From Alloboseaceae bacterium BT-24-1 (GTDB lineage: Bacteria > Pseudomonadota > Alphaproteobacteria > Rhizobiales > Beijerinckiaceae): a stretch of DNA of 64,000 nucleotides. Below the pieces are notes generated by a model. It saw only the letters and a program-made list of their open reading frames with translations, had not been told where the DNA came from and made no database searches. Positions 1-8,197 of this stretch are shown here, in pieces (within the stretch, counting starts at the first letter, position 1; every line of letters begins with the position of its first letter). Made by a program: the position numbers and the translations under genes. Location of the stretch: positions 124,001 through 188,000 of the forward strand of contig JAOYTL010000001.1 in assembly GCA_025846845.1 (NCBI GenBank), in the 5' to 3' direction.

Positions 1-694
1 TGTTGCCGTGATCTCCACCGGAGACGAGCTCCGTCAGGTCGGTGACGTGCTCGATCCCGCCACGATCTATGATTCCAATCGGCCGATGCTGCTTGCCCTG
101 GTCGCGCAGTCCGGCTTGGTGCCGATCGACGGCGGCTGGGTGCCGGATGAGCCCGGAACGATCTCCGATAGCCTGAGGAGCGTGGCCGAGCGAGCGGATC
201 TGGTGATCACGAGCGGCGGCGCCTCGCTCGGCGAGGAGGACCACGCGCTCGCTGCGCTGGAGGGTGCGGGCGGGCGCGGTGAAGCGCTCAAGATCGCGTT
301 GAAGCCCGGGAAACCGGCCGTGGTCGGCCGCATCGGTGCCGCTGCCTATCTCGGGCTACCGGGGAACCCCGTTTCGAGCCTGGTCTGCTGGCTGCTGCTG
401 GGCCAAGCGATGATATGCACATTGGAGGGGCGGGCACCGCGCCGGCGTCTCGGCTTTCGCTTGCCCAGCATGTCAGCCTTCGACCGCCGGTCCGGGCGGA
501 CTGAGTTCGTGCCGGCCAAGCTTGTCGGTGGTCATGCGGGCCTTGGCGTCGACATCCTCGGCCGTGGCGGTTCAGCCCGGCTGCGGCCGCTTGCCGACGC
601 TGACGGCCTCGCCGAGATCGCAGCCGAAACAAGCGGCATTCTCCCCGGCGACACCGTGCTGTTCCATCCGTTTCGCGACGGTTTCGCCGTCTAA
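1..694 (+). CDS. moeA: Molybdopterin molybdenumtransferase MoeA, C-terminal part (cut by window edge)
   Basis: MoeA inserts molybdate into adenylylated molybdopterin in the cytoplasm, the last step of molybdenum cofactor synthesis. The reading frame is already open at base 2, so the N-terminal domains lie outside the window. What remains starts with the MoCF-type domain (ISTGDEL, then the ITSGGASLGEEDH stretch and the LPGNPVSS loop) and ends with the beta-barrel MoeA C-terminal domain (about residues 150-230). The next gene, a periplasmic cytochrome c, begins 28 bases later on the same strand. A moeA copy next to a small cytochrome c, bordering an arsenic block, is the usual tail of arsenite oxidase (aio) operons. 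That context is inferred because aioBA would lie upstream of the window. The family call is firm. Confidence 0.93.
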   Translation, partial: VAVISTGDELRQVGDVLDPATIYDSNRPMLLALVAQSGLVPIDGGWVPDEPGTISDSLRSVAERADLVITSGGASLGEEDHALAALEGAGGRGEALKIALKPGKPAVVGRIGAAAYLGLPGNPVSSLVCWLLLGQAMICTLEGRAPRRRLGFRLPSMSAFDRRSGRTEFVPAKLVGGHAGLGVDILGRGGSARLRPLADADGLAEIAAETSGILPGDTVLFHPFRDGFAV

Positions 695-722
695 CCCTTC
701 ATCATCAGGAAATCCGTCCGCC

Positions 723-1109
723 ATGAAGCACCTCTGGCCTATGCTTGCCGTGCTCGCAATCTCGCCATCCCTTGCCACCGCCCAGGACATTGCCGCTGGC
801 GAACGGTCCTGGAACAAGTGCCGGGCCTGCCATCAGATCGGCGAAACTGCGAAGAACGGCGTGGGGCCAATGCTCAACGGCCTGTTCGGACGACAGTCCG
901 GTTCGATCGAGGGCTACAGCTATTCGAGCGCCAACAAGAACTCCGGTATCACTTGGGATGAGGCGACCTTTGCCGACTACATCAAGGATCCCAAAGCCAA
1001 GATCCCCGGCACCAAGATGGTCTTCGCCGGCATCAGGAACGAGCAGGAGATCAAGGATCTGACCGCTTTCCTCAGGCAGTTCGATCAGAGCGGCAAGAAA
1101 GTTCCGTGA
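723..1109 (+). CDS. Small periplasmic class I cytochrome c
   Basis: This 128-residue protein carries electrons in the periplasm. Residues 1-20 form a Sec signal peptide ending ATA before QD. Heme attaches at C33-x2-C36-H37 (CRACH), and Met99 in the GTKM motif is the likely sixth iron ligand. The length and the NGVGPMLNGLFGR and YSYSSANK segments are those of cytochrome c2/c552-like proteins. It follows moeA by 28 bases and is probably in the same operon. In several alphaproteobacterial arsenite oxidisers a cytochrome like this is encoded with aioBA and moeA and accepts electrons from the oxidase. That role is inferred from context. An alternative is partnership with another periplasmic molybdoenzyme such as sulfite dehydrogenase. 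Confidence 0.92.
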   Translation: MKHLWPMLAVLAISPSLATAQDIAAGERSWNKCRACHQIGETAKNGVGPMLNGLFGRQSGSIEGYSYSSANKNSGITWDEATFADYIKDPKAKIPGTKMVFAGIRNEQEIKDLTAFLRQFDQSGKKVP

Positions 1110-1249
1110 TCGCTGGATCGCGGATGGTCCACATTCGAAACATCAATCGATCGGCCCCAAGTTGGTGTTCCCGATGGCAACGGTGCGCTGGTCGAGCCAC
1201 TCGACACGCCGGAGTGAGCTGTAAACTCAAGCACCGATACACAATCGTG

Positions 1250-1268
1250 GCGGAGCACTCAGCTCCGC
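1250..1268. terminator. Stem-loop between convergent cytochrome c and arsJ genes
   Basis: There is a perfect 7-bp inverted repeat, GCGGAGC then GCTCCGC, with a 5-base loop. It overlaps the stop codon of arsJ and lies 140 bases past the cytochrome stop. Neither strand has a clear run of T after the stem, so it is a weak candidate for a bidirectional terminator or 3' stabiliser. Confidence 0.35.
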
Positions 1269-2503
1269 GATGGCACCAGGGCGTCACGCCCAGGCAAAGC
1301 GAGCGTGGCAATGAAGCAGGCAACCAGCATCAGGCAGGAGCCGATCAGGCAGGCGTAGATGCCGCCCCATTGATAGAGCAGTCCCGATAACAATGTGCCA
1401 GCGAAGCGTCCGAGCGCATTGGCGGCATAGTAGAAGCCGACATCCTCGGCCGCCTTCTCCGATCCGGCATAGGCCAGGATCAGGTAGGAATGCACGGAGG
1501 AATTGACGGCGAAGGCGAAACCGAACAGGCCGAGCCCTATGACAAGGATCACGTCCGGTCTCAGCCCCGAGTTGCTCGCCAAGATCGCTGCGATGGCGGC
1601 GGGAATGACGGCGAGGCCGAAGGACCAGAGCCGAGCAGCTCGGACCTCCTGCGTCAGCCCATCGCGGCTGCGCCTGACGAGGGCTGGTGCGGCCGCCTGC
1701 ACGAGCCCATAGCCGATGGTCCAGAGCGCGACGAAGCTGCCGACCATCGTGAAGGTCCAGCCGGCGGCATAGAGGAAGATCGGCACGCCGACGACGAACC
1801 AGACGTCCCGGGCGCCGAACAGCACGACACGTGCGAGCGCCAGGAGGTTTACGCCGCGGTTCTTGCCGAAGAGCTCGCGCGCGGTCTTGCTCGCCTTGGC
1901 CTTTCCCAGCATCGGCGGAAGCGACGAGACGACCCCGATCAGGATCAGGCCGAGCACCGCCGCCATCGCCCAGAGCGCGCCGCGAAAGCCGAGCAACTCC
2001 AGCAGCAGTCCACCAAGGAAGAAGCCGATGCCCTTCATCGCGTTCTTCGAGCCGGTGAACCAGGCGACCCAGCGGAAGAGGCGACCCTCGGAATCCTCTG
2101 CCTTGGCTGCCGCCTCGGCGATCTTGATGGCCGATTTCGAGGCCGTCTTGGTGAGGTCCTTGGCGACGCCGCAGATGCCCTGGGCAAGCACGACCCAAGC
2201 GACAGAAGCGATGGCTGACCAATCGGGGGAGAGCGCCGACAGGACCAGGAATCCGGTGACCTGCGTCGCCAGGCCGATCGTCAGCATGCGCGTGATGCCG
2301 TAGCGCGCCGCAAGCCAGCCGCCGATGAAGTTGGCCAGCACACCCGCCGCCTCGTAGAGCAGGAACAGGAAGGCGAGGGTGAAGGGCGAATAGCCGAGCC
2401 GGAAGAAATGCAGCAGCACGAGCATGCGCAAGGCGCCGTCGGTGAGGGTGAAGCCCCAATAGGCGGCCGTCACGATGGCGTAGTTGCGCGTGCCCTCGTT
2501 CAT
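1259..2503 (-). CDS. arsJ: ArsJ, organoarsenical efflux MFS transporter
   Basis: This 414-residue inner-membrane carrier of the major facilitator superfamily has about 12 hydrophobic segments. ArsJ exports 1-arseno-3-phosphoglycerate, which then breaks down to arsenate outside the cell. The start MNEGTRNYAIVTAAYWGFTLTDGALRMLVLLHF is characteristic of ArsJ; I chose this ATG because longer versions read into the antisense of gapdh. The gene begins 4 bases after the stop of gapdh, which makes the substrate, so the pair is one transcriptional unit. The loop with SEGRLFRWVAWFTGSKNAMKG between helices is also typical of ArsJ. Identity is strong because of the sequence together with the dedicated gapdh partner. 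Confidence 0.92.
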   Translation of the reverse strand: MNEGTRNYAIVTAAYWGFTLTDGALRMLVLLHFFRLGYSPFTLAFLFLLYEAAGVLANFIGGWLAARYGITRMLTIGLATQVTGFLVLSALSPDWSAIASVAWVVLAQGICGVAKDLTKTASKSAIKIAEAAAKAEDSEGRLFRWVAWFTGSKNAMKGIGFFLGGLLLELLGFRGALWAMAAVLGLILIGVVSSLPPMLGKAKASKTARELFGKNRGVNLLALARVVLFGARDVWFVVGVPIFLYAAGWTFTMVGSFVALWTIGYGLVQAAAPALVRRSRDGLTQEVRAARLWSFGLAVIPAAIAAILASNSGLRPDVILVIGLGLFGFAFAVNSSVHSYLILAYAGSEKAAEDVGFYYAANALGRFAGTLLSGLLYQWGGIYACLIGSCLMLVACFIATLALPGRDALVPSRS

Positions 2504-2507
2504 CGCT

Positions 2508-3551
2508 TCAGAGCCCGACCGTCTCGAGATGGCAGGCGAGGTCGACCATGCGGCAGGCATAGCCCATCTCGTTGTCGTACCAGGCGTAGACCTTGAGCAG
2601 GGTGCCGTCGGTGACCAGGGTCGAGAGCGCGTCGATGATGCCGGAGCGGGTATCGCGCTGGTAGTCAATCGAAACCAGCGGCCGCGGCTCATAGCCGAGG
2701 ATGCCGGCGAGCGGCCCTTTCGCCGCCGCCTCGAACAATGCGTTGACCTCAGCGGCGGTGGTCGGCCGCTCCAGCTCGAAGACGCAATCGGTCAGCGAAG
2801 CGTTCAGCACCGGTGCGCGCACGGCGTGGCCGTCGAGCTTGCCCTTCAGCTCGGGATAGATCAGCGCGATCGCGGTCGCGCTGCCTGTCGTTGTCGGCTG
2901 CAGCGAGAGCATCGCCGAGCGAGCACGGCGCAGGTCCTTGTGAGAAGCGTCGACCACGACGTTCGTGTTCGTCGGGTCGTGGATCGTGGTGATCTGGCCG
3001 TGCCGGATCCGCAGGTTCTCGTGGACCACCTTCACGACGGGAGCGAGGCAATTCGTCGTGCAGGACGCAGCCGTCACGATCGGGTGCTTGGCCGGGTCGT
3101 AGAGATGCTCGTTGATCCCGACGACGACGTTCAATACCGACGGATCCTTGACGGGCGCGGCAACGATCACGCGCTTGGCGCCGCGCTTCAGATGCCCTTC
3201 CAGCACTGCCGGCGTCAGGAACTTGCCGGTGCATTCGAGGACGACGTCGACGCCAAGGTCGCCCCAAGGAAGGTCCGACGGCGAAGCCCCGGACGAGAAG
3301 CCCAGCTTACGCTCGCCAATATGGATAGCCTGCTCGCCATCATGGCCGATCTTAGCGCGCCAGCGGCCCTGCATGCTGTCGAATTCCAGCAGGTGAGCGG
3401 TCGCCACCGCACCGCCTTTGACTTCGTTCACGTGAACGACCTCAAGGCGATTTCCGCGTCGGGGATCATCATCGGGCCGCTCGGCAGCGCCCAGCGCCGC
3501 TCGCAGAGCCAGGCGCCCGATCCTTCCCATGCCATTGATGCCGACTCTCAT
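2508..3551 (-). CDS. gapdh: ArsJ-associated glyceraldehyde-3-phosphate dehydrogenase
   Basis: This 347-residue GAPDH oxidises glyceraldehyde-3-phosphate. When arsenate replaces phosphate it forms the unstable 1-arseno-3-phosphoglycerate that ArsJ exports. The Rossmann start is GINGMGRIGRLALR (residues 4-17), the catalytic Cys is C164 in SCTTNC, and the C-terminal WYDNEMGYACRMVDL matches the family. The chosen ATG has AGAGGG five bases upstream; a GTG 18 bases further out would add six residues. The insertions around residues 22-35 (ERPDDDPRRGN) and 83-95 are typical of the ars-linked branch, not the central glycolytic enzyme. It is divergent from the arsenate reductase operon and shares a 110-base control region with it. 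Confidence 0.93.
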   Translation of the reverse strand: MRVGINGMGRIGRLALRAALGAAERPDDDPRRGNRLEVVHVNEVKGGAVATAHLLEFDSMQGRWRAKIGHDGEQAIHIGERKLGFSSGASPSDLPWGDLGVDVVLECTGKFLTPAVLEGHLKRGAKRVIVAAPVKDPSVLNVVVGINEHLYDPAKHPIVTAASCTTNCLAPVVKVVHENLRIRHGQITTIHDPTNTNVVVDASHKDLRRARSAMLSLQPTTTGSATAIALIYPELKGKLDGHAVRAPVLNASLTDCVFELERPTTAAEVNALFEAAAKGPLAGILGYEPRPLVSIDYQRDTRSGIIDALSTLVTDGTLLKVYAWYDNEMGYACRMVDLACHLETVGL

Positions 3552-3584
3552 GTTGCCCTCTGCCATCACCGTCAGTGCCTGTTG

Positions 3585-3608
3585 TTCGATATGTCGCTTG
3601 ACATCGAA
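3585..3608 (+). promoter_or_regulatory. Candidate ArsR operator overlapping a -35 box
   Basis: The gap between gapdh (minus) and the arsenate reductase operon (plus) contains the imperfect inverted repeat TTCGATATGTC / GACATCGAA separated by GCTT. A perfect TTGACA hexamer at 3598-3603 lies inside it, and a poor -10 candidate (CAATCA) follows at about 18 bases. An ArsR dimer bound here would cover the promoter, as in known ars operons. The symmetry and the hexamer are visible; the binding protein is inferred. Confidence 0.55.
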
Positions 3609-3660
3609 ATGATAGACGAGTCAATCATGTCGTCGCCCGCCGACATAACGAGATTGGCTT

Positions 3661-4179
3661 ATGACCCACGCTCCGCTCAACGTGCTCTTCGTCTGCACCG
3701 GCAATTCCGCCCGCTCGATCATGGCGGAGGCGATCATCAGCCGTGTCGCGCCCGGCAAGTTCAAGGGCTACAGCGCCGGCAGTGATCCGAAGGAGGAGAT
3801 CAATCCCTTCGCAGGCCGTCTGCTGAAGTCGCTGAACTTCGACATCTCGCAGTTTCGGCCGAAGAACTGGGAGGAATTCGCGAAGCCTGGTGCGCCGCCG
3901 CTCGATTTCGTGTTCACGCTTTGCGACGACGCGGCCAATGAGCAGTGCCCTTACTGGCCGGGCCAGCCGATGAGCGCGCATTGGGGTCTGCCTGACCCCG
4001 CGGCTTTTGTCGGCGAGGATGTCCAGAAGGCGCTTGCCTTCGCCGACACCTACCGCATGCTCAACCACCGCATTTCGATCTTCACCAGTCTGCCGCTGGC
4101 TTCCCTCGAGCGAGTGGCGCTGCAACATAGGCTGAATGCGCTCGGAACTGATCTGGGCAAGAAGGATGACGCCGCTTGA
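3661..4179 (+). CDS. arsC: Thioredoxin-type arsenate reductase (LMW-PTPase fold)
   Basis: This 172-residue cytoplasmic enzyme reduces arsenate to arsenite. It has the low-molecular-weight phosphatase P-loop C12-TGNSA-R18-S and the acidic loop HWGLPDPA that supplies the general acid. FSAGS-like and FRPKNWEEF segments match the ars-linked branch of this fold. It is the first gene of a tight four-gene operon: its TGA overlaps the next start in TTGA. Shine-Dalgarno support for this ATG is weak (an ACGAG stretch only), but no better start is visible. A nearly parallel copy of the same domain is fused to ArsR just downstream, so the operon has two members of this fold. A pure tyrosine phosphatase role is unlikely given the context. 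Confidence 0.88.
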   Translation: MTHAPLNVLFVCTGNSARSIMAEAIISRVAPGKFKGYSAGSDPKEEINPFAGRLLKSLNFDISQFRPKNWEEFAKPGAPPLDFVFTLCDDAANEQCPYWPGQPMSAHWGLPDPAAFVGEDVQKALAFADTYRMLNHRISIFTSLPLASLERVALQHRLNALGTDLGKKDDAA

Positions 4180-5060
4180 TCACCCGTCTTGAAGCTGGCG
4201 CCGCAGTCGGCCTGCTGGGCGCGCTTGCCCAACCGACCCGGCTCGAGATCTTCCGTTTGCTGATGCGCTACCGGCCGCACGGGCTGGCGGCCGGCGATAT
4301 CGGTCGGCTGCTCGCCGTTCAGCACAATACCCTCTCCACTCATCTCGGCGCGCTGGAACAGGTCGGACTTCTCGCATCGCGCCGCGAAGGCCGCCACATC
4401 ATCTTCGCAGCCGTGCCGGACCGAGCCGACGCATTGCTCAGCTTCCTGTCGGAGGCTTGCTGCACGCAGCAGCCTGCCGCGTGCGAGATTTCCGCCAATC
4501 CCACCTACCCATCCCGAAAGGAGATGCAGGTCACCGACACGCCTTTGCGTTTGCTCGTCGTCTGCACCGGCAATTCCGCCCGTTCGATCATGGCGGAGGC
4601 GGTGCTGAACCGCCAAGGGCTTGGTCGCATCCAGACATTCTCGGCCGGCAGTCGGCCGCATGAGGCGCCGCATCCGCTCGCGCTCGGGCTGCTCGGCGAG
4701 CTCGGTTACGAGACCGAGGACTTCCGCTCGAAATCCTGGGACGAGTTCTTGGGGCAGGGCGCGCCGAAGCTCGATCTCGTCATCACCGTTTGCGACTCTG
4801 CCGCTGATGAAGCTTGCCCAGCCTTCCCGGGCGTACCGATGCGGGTGCATTGGGGGCTGGACGATCCGGCGCAGGCCGGAGGGCCGAGCGAGGCGCGGCG
4901 CGCCGCCTTTCGCCAGAGCTATCGCGATCTGGCCGCCCGCGTCACCGCCTTCGTCAATCTGCCATTCGAAGAGATGACTCTCGCGGAGCTCGAACCCGCC
5001 CTTGCCGCGATTGGCCGGATGGACGGGGCGACCGAGAAATCCCTGGAGCAAGCGGCGTGA
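4176..5060 (+). CDS. ArsR repressor fused to LMW-PTPase-type arsenate reductase
   Basis: This 294-residue protein has two domains. Residues 5-95 are an ArsR/SmtB winged helix (LAQPTRLEIFRLLMRY, then the recognition helix region HNTLSTHLGALEQVGLL). Residues C95, C96 and C103 form a CC-x6-C cluster like the As(III)-binding cysteines at the C-terminus of AfArsR-type repressors. Residues 122-280 are an arsenate reductase domain with C130-TGNSA-R136-S and the HWGLDDPA acid loop. The start is TTG overlapping the upstream stop; no better start keeps the helix intact. The protein would sense arsenite, its own reaction product, and repress the operon. Such fusions are known in a few bacteria. The following gene overlaps in GTGA. 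Confidence 0.9.
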   Translation: MITRLEAGAAVGLLGALAQPTRLEIFRLLMRYRPHGLAAGDIGRLLAVQHNTLSTHLGALEQVGLLASRREGRHIIFAAVPDRADALLSFLSEACCTQQPAACEISANPTYPSRKEMQVTDTPLRLLVVCTGNSARSIMAEAVLNRQGLGRIQTFSAGSRPHEAPHPLALGLLGELGYETEDFRSKSWDEFLGQGAPKLDLVITVCDSAADEACPAFPGVPMRVHWGLDDPAQAGGPSEARRAAFRQSYRDLAARVTAFVNLPFEEMTLAELEPALAAIGRMDGATEKSLEQAA

Positions 5061-5506
5061 ACCACGACCCCGCCACCACCGATGTCGTGATCTACCACAA
5101 TCCCGATTGCGGCACCTCGCGCAACACGCTGGCGCTGATCCGCAATGCCGGCGTCGAGCCGCACGTCGTCGAATACCTCAGGACGCCGCCGAACCGGGCG
5201 CTGCTGACCAGGCTGCTCACACGCATGAACCTGCCGCTGCGCGCCATCCTGCGCGAGAAGGGCACACCCTTCGCAGAGCTCGGGCTCGGTGATCACGGCG
5301 TCAGCGACGAGACGATCTGGGCGGCCGTCGCCGCGCATCCGATCCTGATCAACCGGCCGATCGTGGTGACGCCGTGGGGCGTCGCCTTGTGCCGCCCCTC
5401 GGAAGCCGTACTCGACATCCTGCCGCTGCCGCAGCTTGGCCCGTTCAACAAAGAGGATGGCGAGCCGCTGATCGACGCGCAGGGCCGTCGCGTTGCAATA
5501 GCCTGA
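5057..5506 (+). CDS. arsC: Glutaredoxin-type arsenate reductase ArsC
   Basis: This 149-residue enzyme of the ArsC/Spx thioredoxin-like fold reduces arsenate with glutathione and glutaredoxin. The catalytic motif HNPDCGTSRN has C18. Downstream arginines lie in LRTPPNRALL, the INRPIVVTPWGVALCRPSE stretch is the family's second signature, and the LDILPLPQLGPFNKEDGE tail is typical. The start is GTG inside the stop of the fused arsR-arsC gene (GTGA), which gives translational coupling. It is therefore the third arsenate reductase domain in one operon and the only one using the glutaredoxin pathway. Confidence 0.93.
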   Translation: MNHDPATTDVVIYHNPDCGTSRNTLALIRNAGVEPHVVEYLRTPPNRALLTRLLTRMNLPLRAILREKGTPFAELGLGDHGVSDETIWAAVAAHPILINRPIVVTPWGVALCRPSEAVLDILPLPQLGPFNKEDGEPLIDAQGRRVAIA

Positions 5507-5508
5507 CC

Positions 5509-6171
5509 ATGGCGCAGCCTCTTCCCACCCGCCTGCTGGCGGAAGCGCTCGGCACCGGTATCCTGGTCGCGACCGTCATCGGCTCCGGCATCATGGCGAC
5601 AAAGCTGTCGCAGGACGTCGCGATCCAGCTGCTCGGCAACACGATCCCGACCGGCGCGATCCTGGTCGTGCTGATCACGATCCTCGGGCCGGTATCGGGT
5701 GCGCATTTCAATCCGGCGGTGAGCCTCGTCTTCGCGCTGCGGCGCGAGTTGCCCTGGCGCGAACTCGCTCCCTACACGTTGGCGCAATGCCTCGGCGGCA
5801 TCGCCGGTACGGCGATCGCGCATATGATGTTCGAGCTGGCGCCGCTCATGATCGGCACGACGGCGCGAACCGGCGCCTCGCTTTGGCTGGCGGAGGCGGT
5901 CGCGACCTTCACGCTGGTGCTTGCCATTCTCGGCTCGCTCAAAGCGCGGCCGGAGAGCGTGCCGCTCATTGTCGGGCTGACCATCACCGCGACCTACTGG
6001 TTCACCGCCTCGACCTCTTTCGCCAACCCCGCGGTCACGCTGGCGCGCGGCTTCACCACGAGCTTCGCCGGCATCGCGATCGAGCATGTGCCGCTGTTCG
6101 TGCTGGCGCAGATCGTCGGGGCGCTGGCGGGGTTGGCGGCGGCGGGTGCATTGTCATTCAATCGCAGCTGA
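5509..6171 (+). CDS. aqpS: Aquaglyceroporin AqpS, arsenite channel
   Basis: This 220-residue MIP-family channel has six membrane helices and the two pore loops marked by HFNPAVS (near residue 66) and FANPAVT (near residue 170). In rhizobial ars operons AqpS replaces an arsenite pump: arsenite made by ArsC leaves the cell by downhill diffusion. It starts two bases after the stop of arsC and ends the plus-strand operon, 9 bases from the facing arsH. General water or glycerol transport cannot be excluded, but the position inside an ars operon makes arsenite the best guess. Confidence 0.9.
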   Translation: MAQPLPTRLLAEALGTGILVATVIGSGIMATKLSQDVAIQLLGNTIPTGAILVVLITILGPVSGAHFNPAVSLVFALRRELPWRELAPYTLAQCLGGIAGTAIAHMMFELAPLMIGTTARTGASLWLAEAVATFTLVLAILGSLKARPESVPLIVGLTITATYWFTASTSFANPAVTLARGFTTSFAGIAIEHVPLFVLAQIVGALAGLAAAGALSFNRS

Positions 6172-6180
6172 GCTGCCGCG

Positions 6181-6939
6181 TCAGGCCGAAAGGCGCTGGT
6201 GTGCGGTGGCAATCGTCGACAAGTCCTTCACCGGATCGGTGACGATCTGCTGCTGCTTGCGCTCGGAATAACGGTCGACGAGGGTTGCCGCGTGCGGCCG
6301 AAGCAGGATGGTGAAGCGGACCAGCTCCTCCATCACGTCGACGATGCGGTCGTAATAGGATGACGGTTTCATCCGCCCGGCTTCGTCGAATTCCTTGTAG
6401 GCCATGGCGACGCTGGACTGGTTCGGGATCGTGACCATCCGCATCCAGCGCCCGAGCAGGCGCAGCGTGTTGACCGCGTTGAAGGATTGGGAGCCGCCCG
6501 AGACCTGCATGACCGCGAGCGTCCGCCCCTGGGTCGGGCGCAGGCCGCCCATCTCGAGCGGCAAGTGGTCGATCTGCGCCTTCATGACGCCTGTGATCTG
6601 CCCGTGGCGCTCCGGACTGCACCAGACCTGGCCCTCCGACCAGAGCGCGTGTTCGCGCAGTTCCCTGACCGCCGGGTGGTCATCGCTCTTGACCTGGTCG
6701 GGCAGGGGGAGGGAGGACGGGTCGAAGATGCGTGTCTCGGCGCCGAACAGCGTCAGCAGACGGGCGGCCTCCTCGACGGCGAAGCGTGAGAACGAGCGCT
6801 CGCGCAGGGAGCCGTAGAGCAGGAGGATCCGCGGCGGATGACCAAGCGGGTCAGGCAATCCGCCAGCCGGCTCTGCGAGAACATATTCCGATTGGAGTGC
6901 CGGAAAGGTGAACGGATCGATCAACTCACGCACCGGCAT
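6181..6939 (-). CDS. arsH: ArsH, NADPH-dependent FMN reductase / organoarsenical oxidase
   Basis: This 252-residue flavodoxin-like protein carries the FMN-binding loop LYGSLRERSFSR at about residues 41-52 and the ArsH hallmarks WCSPERHGQITGVMKAQIDHLP and QVSGGSQSFN. ArsH oxidises trivalent organoarsenicals to the less toxic pentavalent forms and may also reduce quinones or metals. It is the last gene of the minus operon arsR-flavoprotein-MFS-arsH, 34 bases after the MFS stop, and converges with aqpS. Its length and motifs are normal for the family. Confidence 0.94.
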   Translation of the reverse strand: MPVRELIDPFTFPALQSEYVLAEPAGGLPDPLGHPPRILLLYGSLRERSFSRFAVEEAARLLTLFGAETRIFDPSSLPLPDQVKSDDHPAVRELREHALWSEGQVWCSPERHGQITGVMKAQIDHLPLEMGGLRPTQGRTLAVMQVSGGSQSFNAVNTLRLLGRWMRMVTIPNQSSVAMAYKEFDEAGRMKPSSYYDRIVDVMEELVRFTILLRPHAATLVDRYSERKQQQIVTDPVKDLSTIATAHQRLSA

Positions 6940-6973
6940 GAGAGGCCTCCTAAGATTGTAAAGCGAAACGGGT

Positions 6974-8197
6974 TCAGCGCAGCTTTCGCGCGAGCAGGAA
7001 CAGCGCGAAAGCAGACATTCCTGACAGCACCACGAGGAGAAGGGTGCTGGGCATCAACCCGGCTCGTTCGATGAGAATGGCAAAGAGGAGTGGCGCCGCG
7101 GCCTTCACGATAAGGCCCGGTGCCGAGAGCTTGCCGAGCATGGCGCCATACCCCGCCGGGCCGAAAAGCTTGAGCGGTACCGTGCCGCGCACGATCGAGC
7201 TCAGGCCCATGCTGATGCCATAGGCGATGGCGAAGAGCCCGGCGAGCGTCGCGGTCGTGCCGCCGATCATCAGCAAAGCGAAGCCGATCGGCATCAGCGC
7301 CGCCGAGGTCCAGGCCGTGGTGACGGGGTCGAGGGACGTCCCGAAGAGCATTTCGGCCAAGCGGCCCGCGACCTGTGAAGGCCCGACCATCGCGCCGATG
7401 CCGACGGCGACCGCTGCACTCAGCCCCAGGCCTTGCAGCATGGTGAGCATATGGACCGACATCGCCGAGACGACGAAACCTTGCAGCGAGAAGGCCAGCG
7501 CCAGCAGCACGAAGGCATTGCGGCGGGCTTCGCCCTCCAGATAGCCCTCCGCCGATGGAGCAGAACTATCGGTGGCTTGCGCGACCTTGGGAGCGGATCG
7601 GCTTGGCCCAGGCAACAACAGCCAGTGCAGCGGGACGCACAGCGTGAACTGCAGGACAGCATAGATCCGGTAGATGTCACGCCAGTCGAAGTTGTTCAGC
7701 AAGGCCGTGGTCAGCGGCCAGAAAAGGGTCGACGCAAAGCCGCCGATCAGGGTGAGCTGGCTGATCGCTCGCCTCGCGCCGGGGCCATGTGCCTGAGTCA
7801 GAGCTGTGAAGGCCGCGTCATAGAGCACCAGCGCCGAGACGGCTTCCAAGGCGATCATCGCGCCGATGTAGCTCGCCGGGCCACGCGCCTCAGCCAGCGC
7901 CAGCAGCGAAAGGCCAGCCAATGCCGACCCGATCGTCATCACCAGGCGAGTGCCATACTGGTCGATCAGGCGGCCCGCGGCGGGAGCCACCAAGCCACCA
8001 AACAACAACCCGATGGCAAAGCCGCCATAGGTCCATTCCGGCGCCCAGCCGAGGCTCGCGGTAATGCCCGGCGCGAGCACAGCGAAAGCATAGTAGAGGC
8101 AACCATAGCCGACGACCTGGGTGACGCCGAGGGCCACGATCAGCGCATGTCCGCGCCCGCCCGAGGGCGCGGACAGAGGCAAGGTTAGGCTAGACAT
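6974..8197 (-). CDS. MFS transporter of the ars operon (ArsK-like)
   Basis: This 407-residue inner-membrane protein has about 12 hydrophobic segments and an MFS inter-helix motif, GRLIDQYGTRLVM, after helix 2. Its ATG overlaps the stop of the upstream flavoprotein gene (TGATG), so the two are translationally coupled. Similar MFS genes sit in ars operons of Agrobacterium-like bacteria; one, ArsK, exports arsenite, antimonite and some organoarsenicals. I assign the family from sequence and the arsenic role from the operon; the exact substrate is not visible. It is clearly different from ArsJ in the same window. Confidence 0.82.
   Translation of the reverse strand: MSSLTLPLSAPSGGRGHALIVALGVTQVVGYGCLYYAFAVLAPGITASLGWAPEWTYGGFAIGLLFGGLVAPAAGRLIDQYGTRLVMTIGSALAGLSLLALAEARGPASYIGAMIALEAVSALVLYDAAFTALTQAHGPGARRAISQLTLIGGFASTLFWPLTTALLNNFDWRDIYRIYAVLQFTLCVPLHWLLLPGPSRSAPKVAQATDSSAPSAEGYLEGEARRNAFVLLALAFSLQGFVVSAMSVHMLTMLQGLGLSAAVAVGIGAMVGPSQVAGRLAEMLFGTSLDPVTTAWTSAALMPIGFALLMIGGTTATLAGLFAIAYGISMGLSSIVRGTVPLKLFGPAGYGAMLGKLSAPGLIVKAAAPLLFAILIERAGLMPSTLLLVVLSGMSAFALFLLARKLR

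Noticed and set aside
2508..3551. Central glycolytic GAPDH
   Set aside because: It is adjacent to and co-transcribed with arsJ and has the insertions of the arsenic-linked branch.
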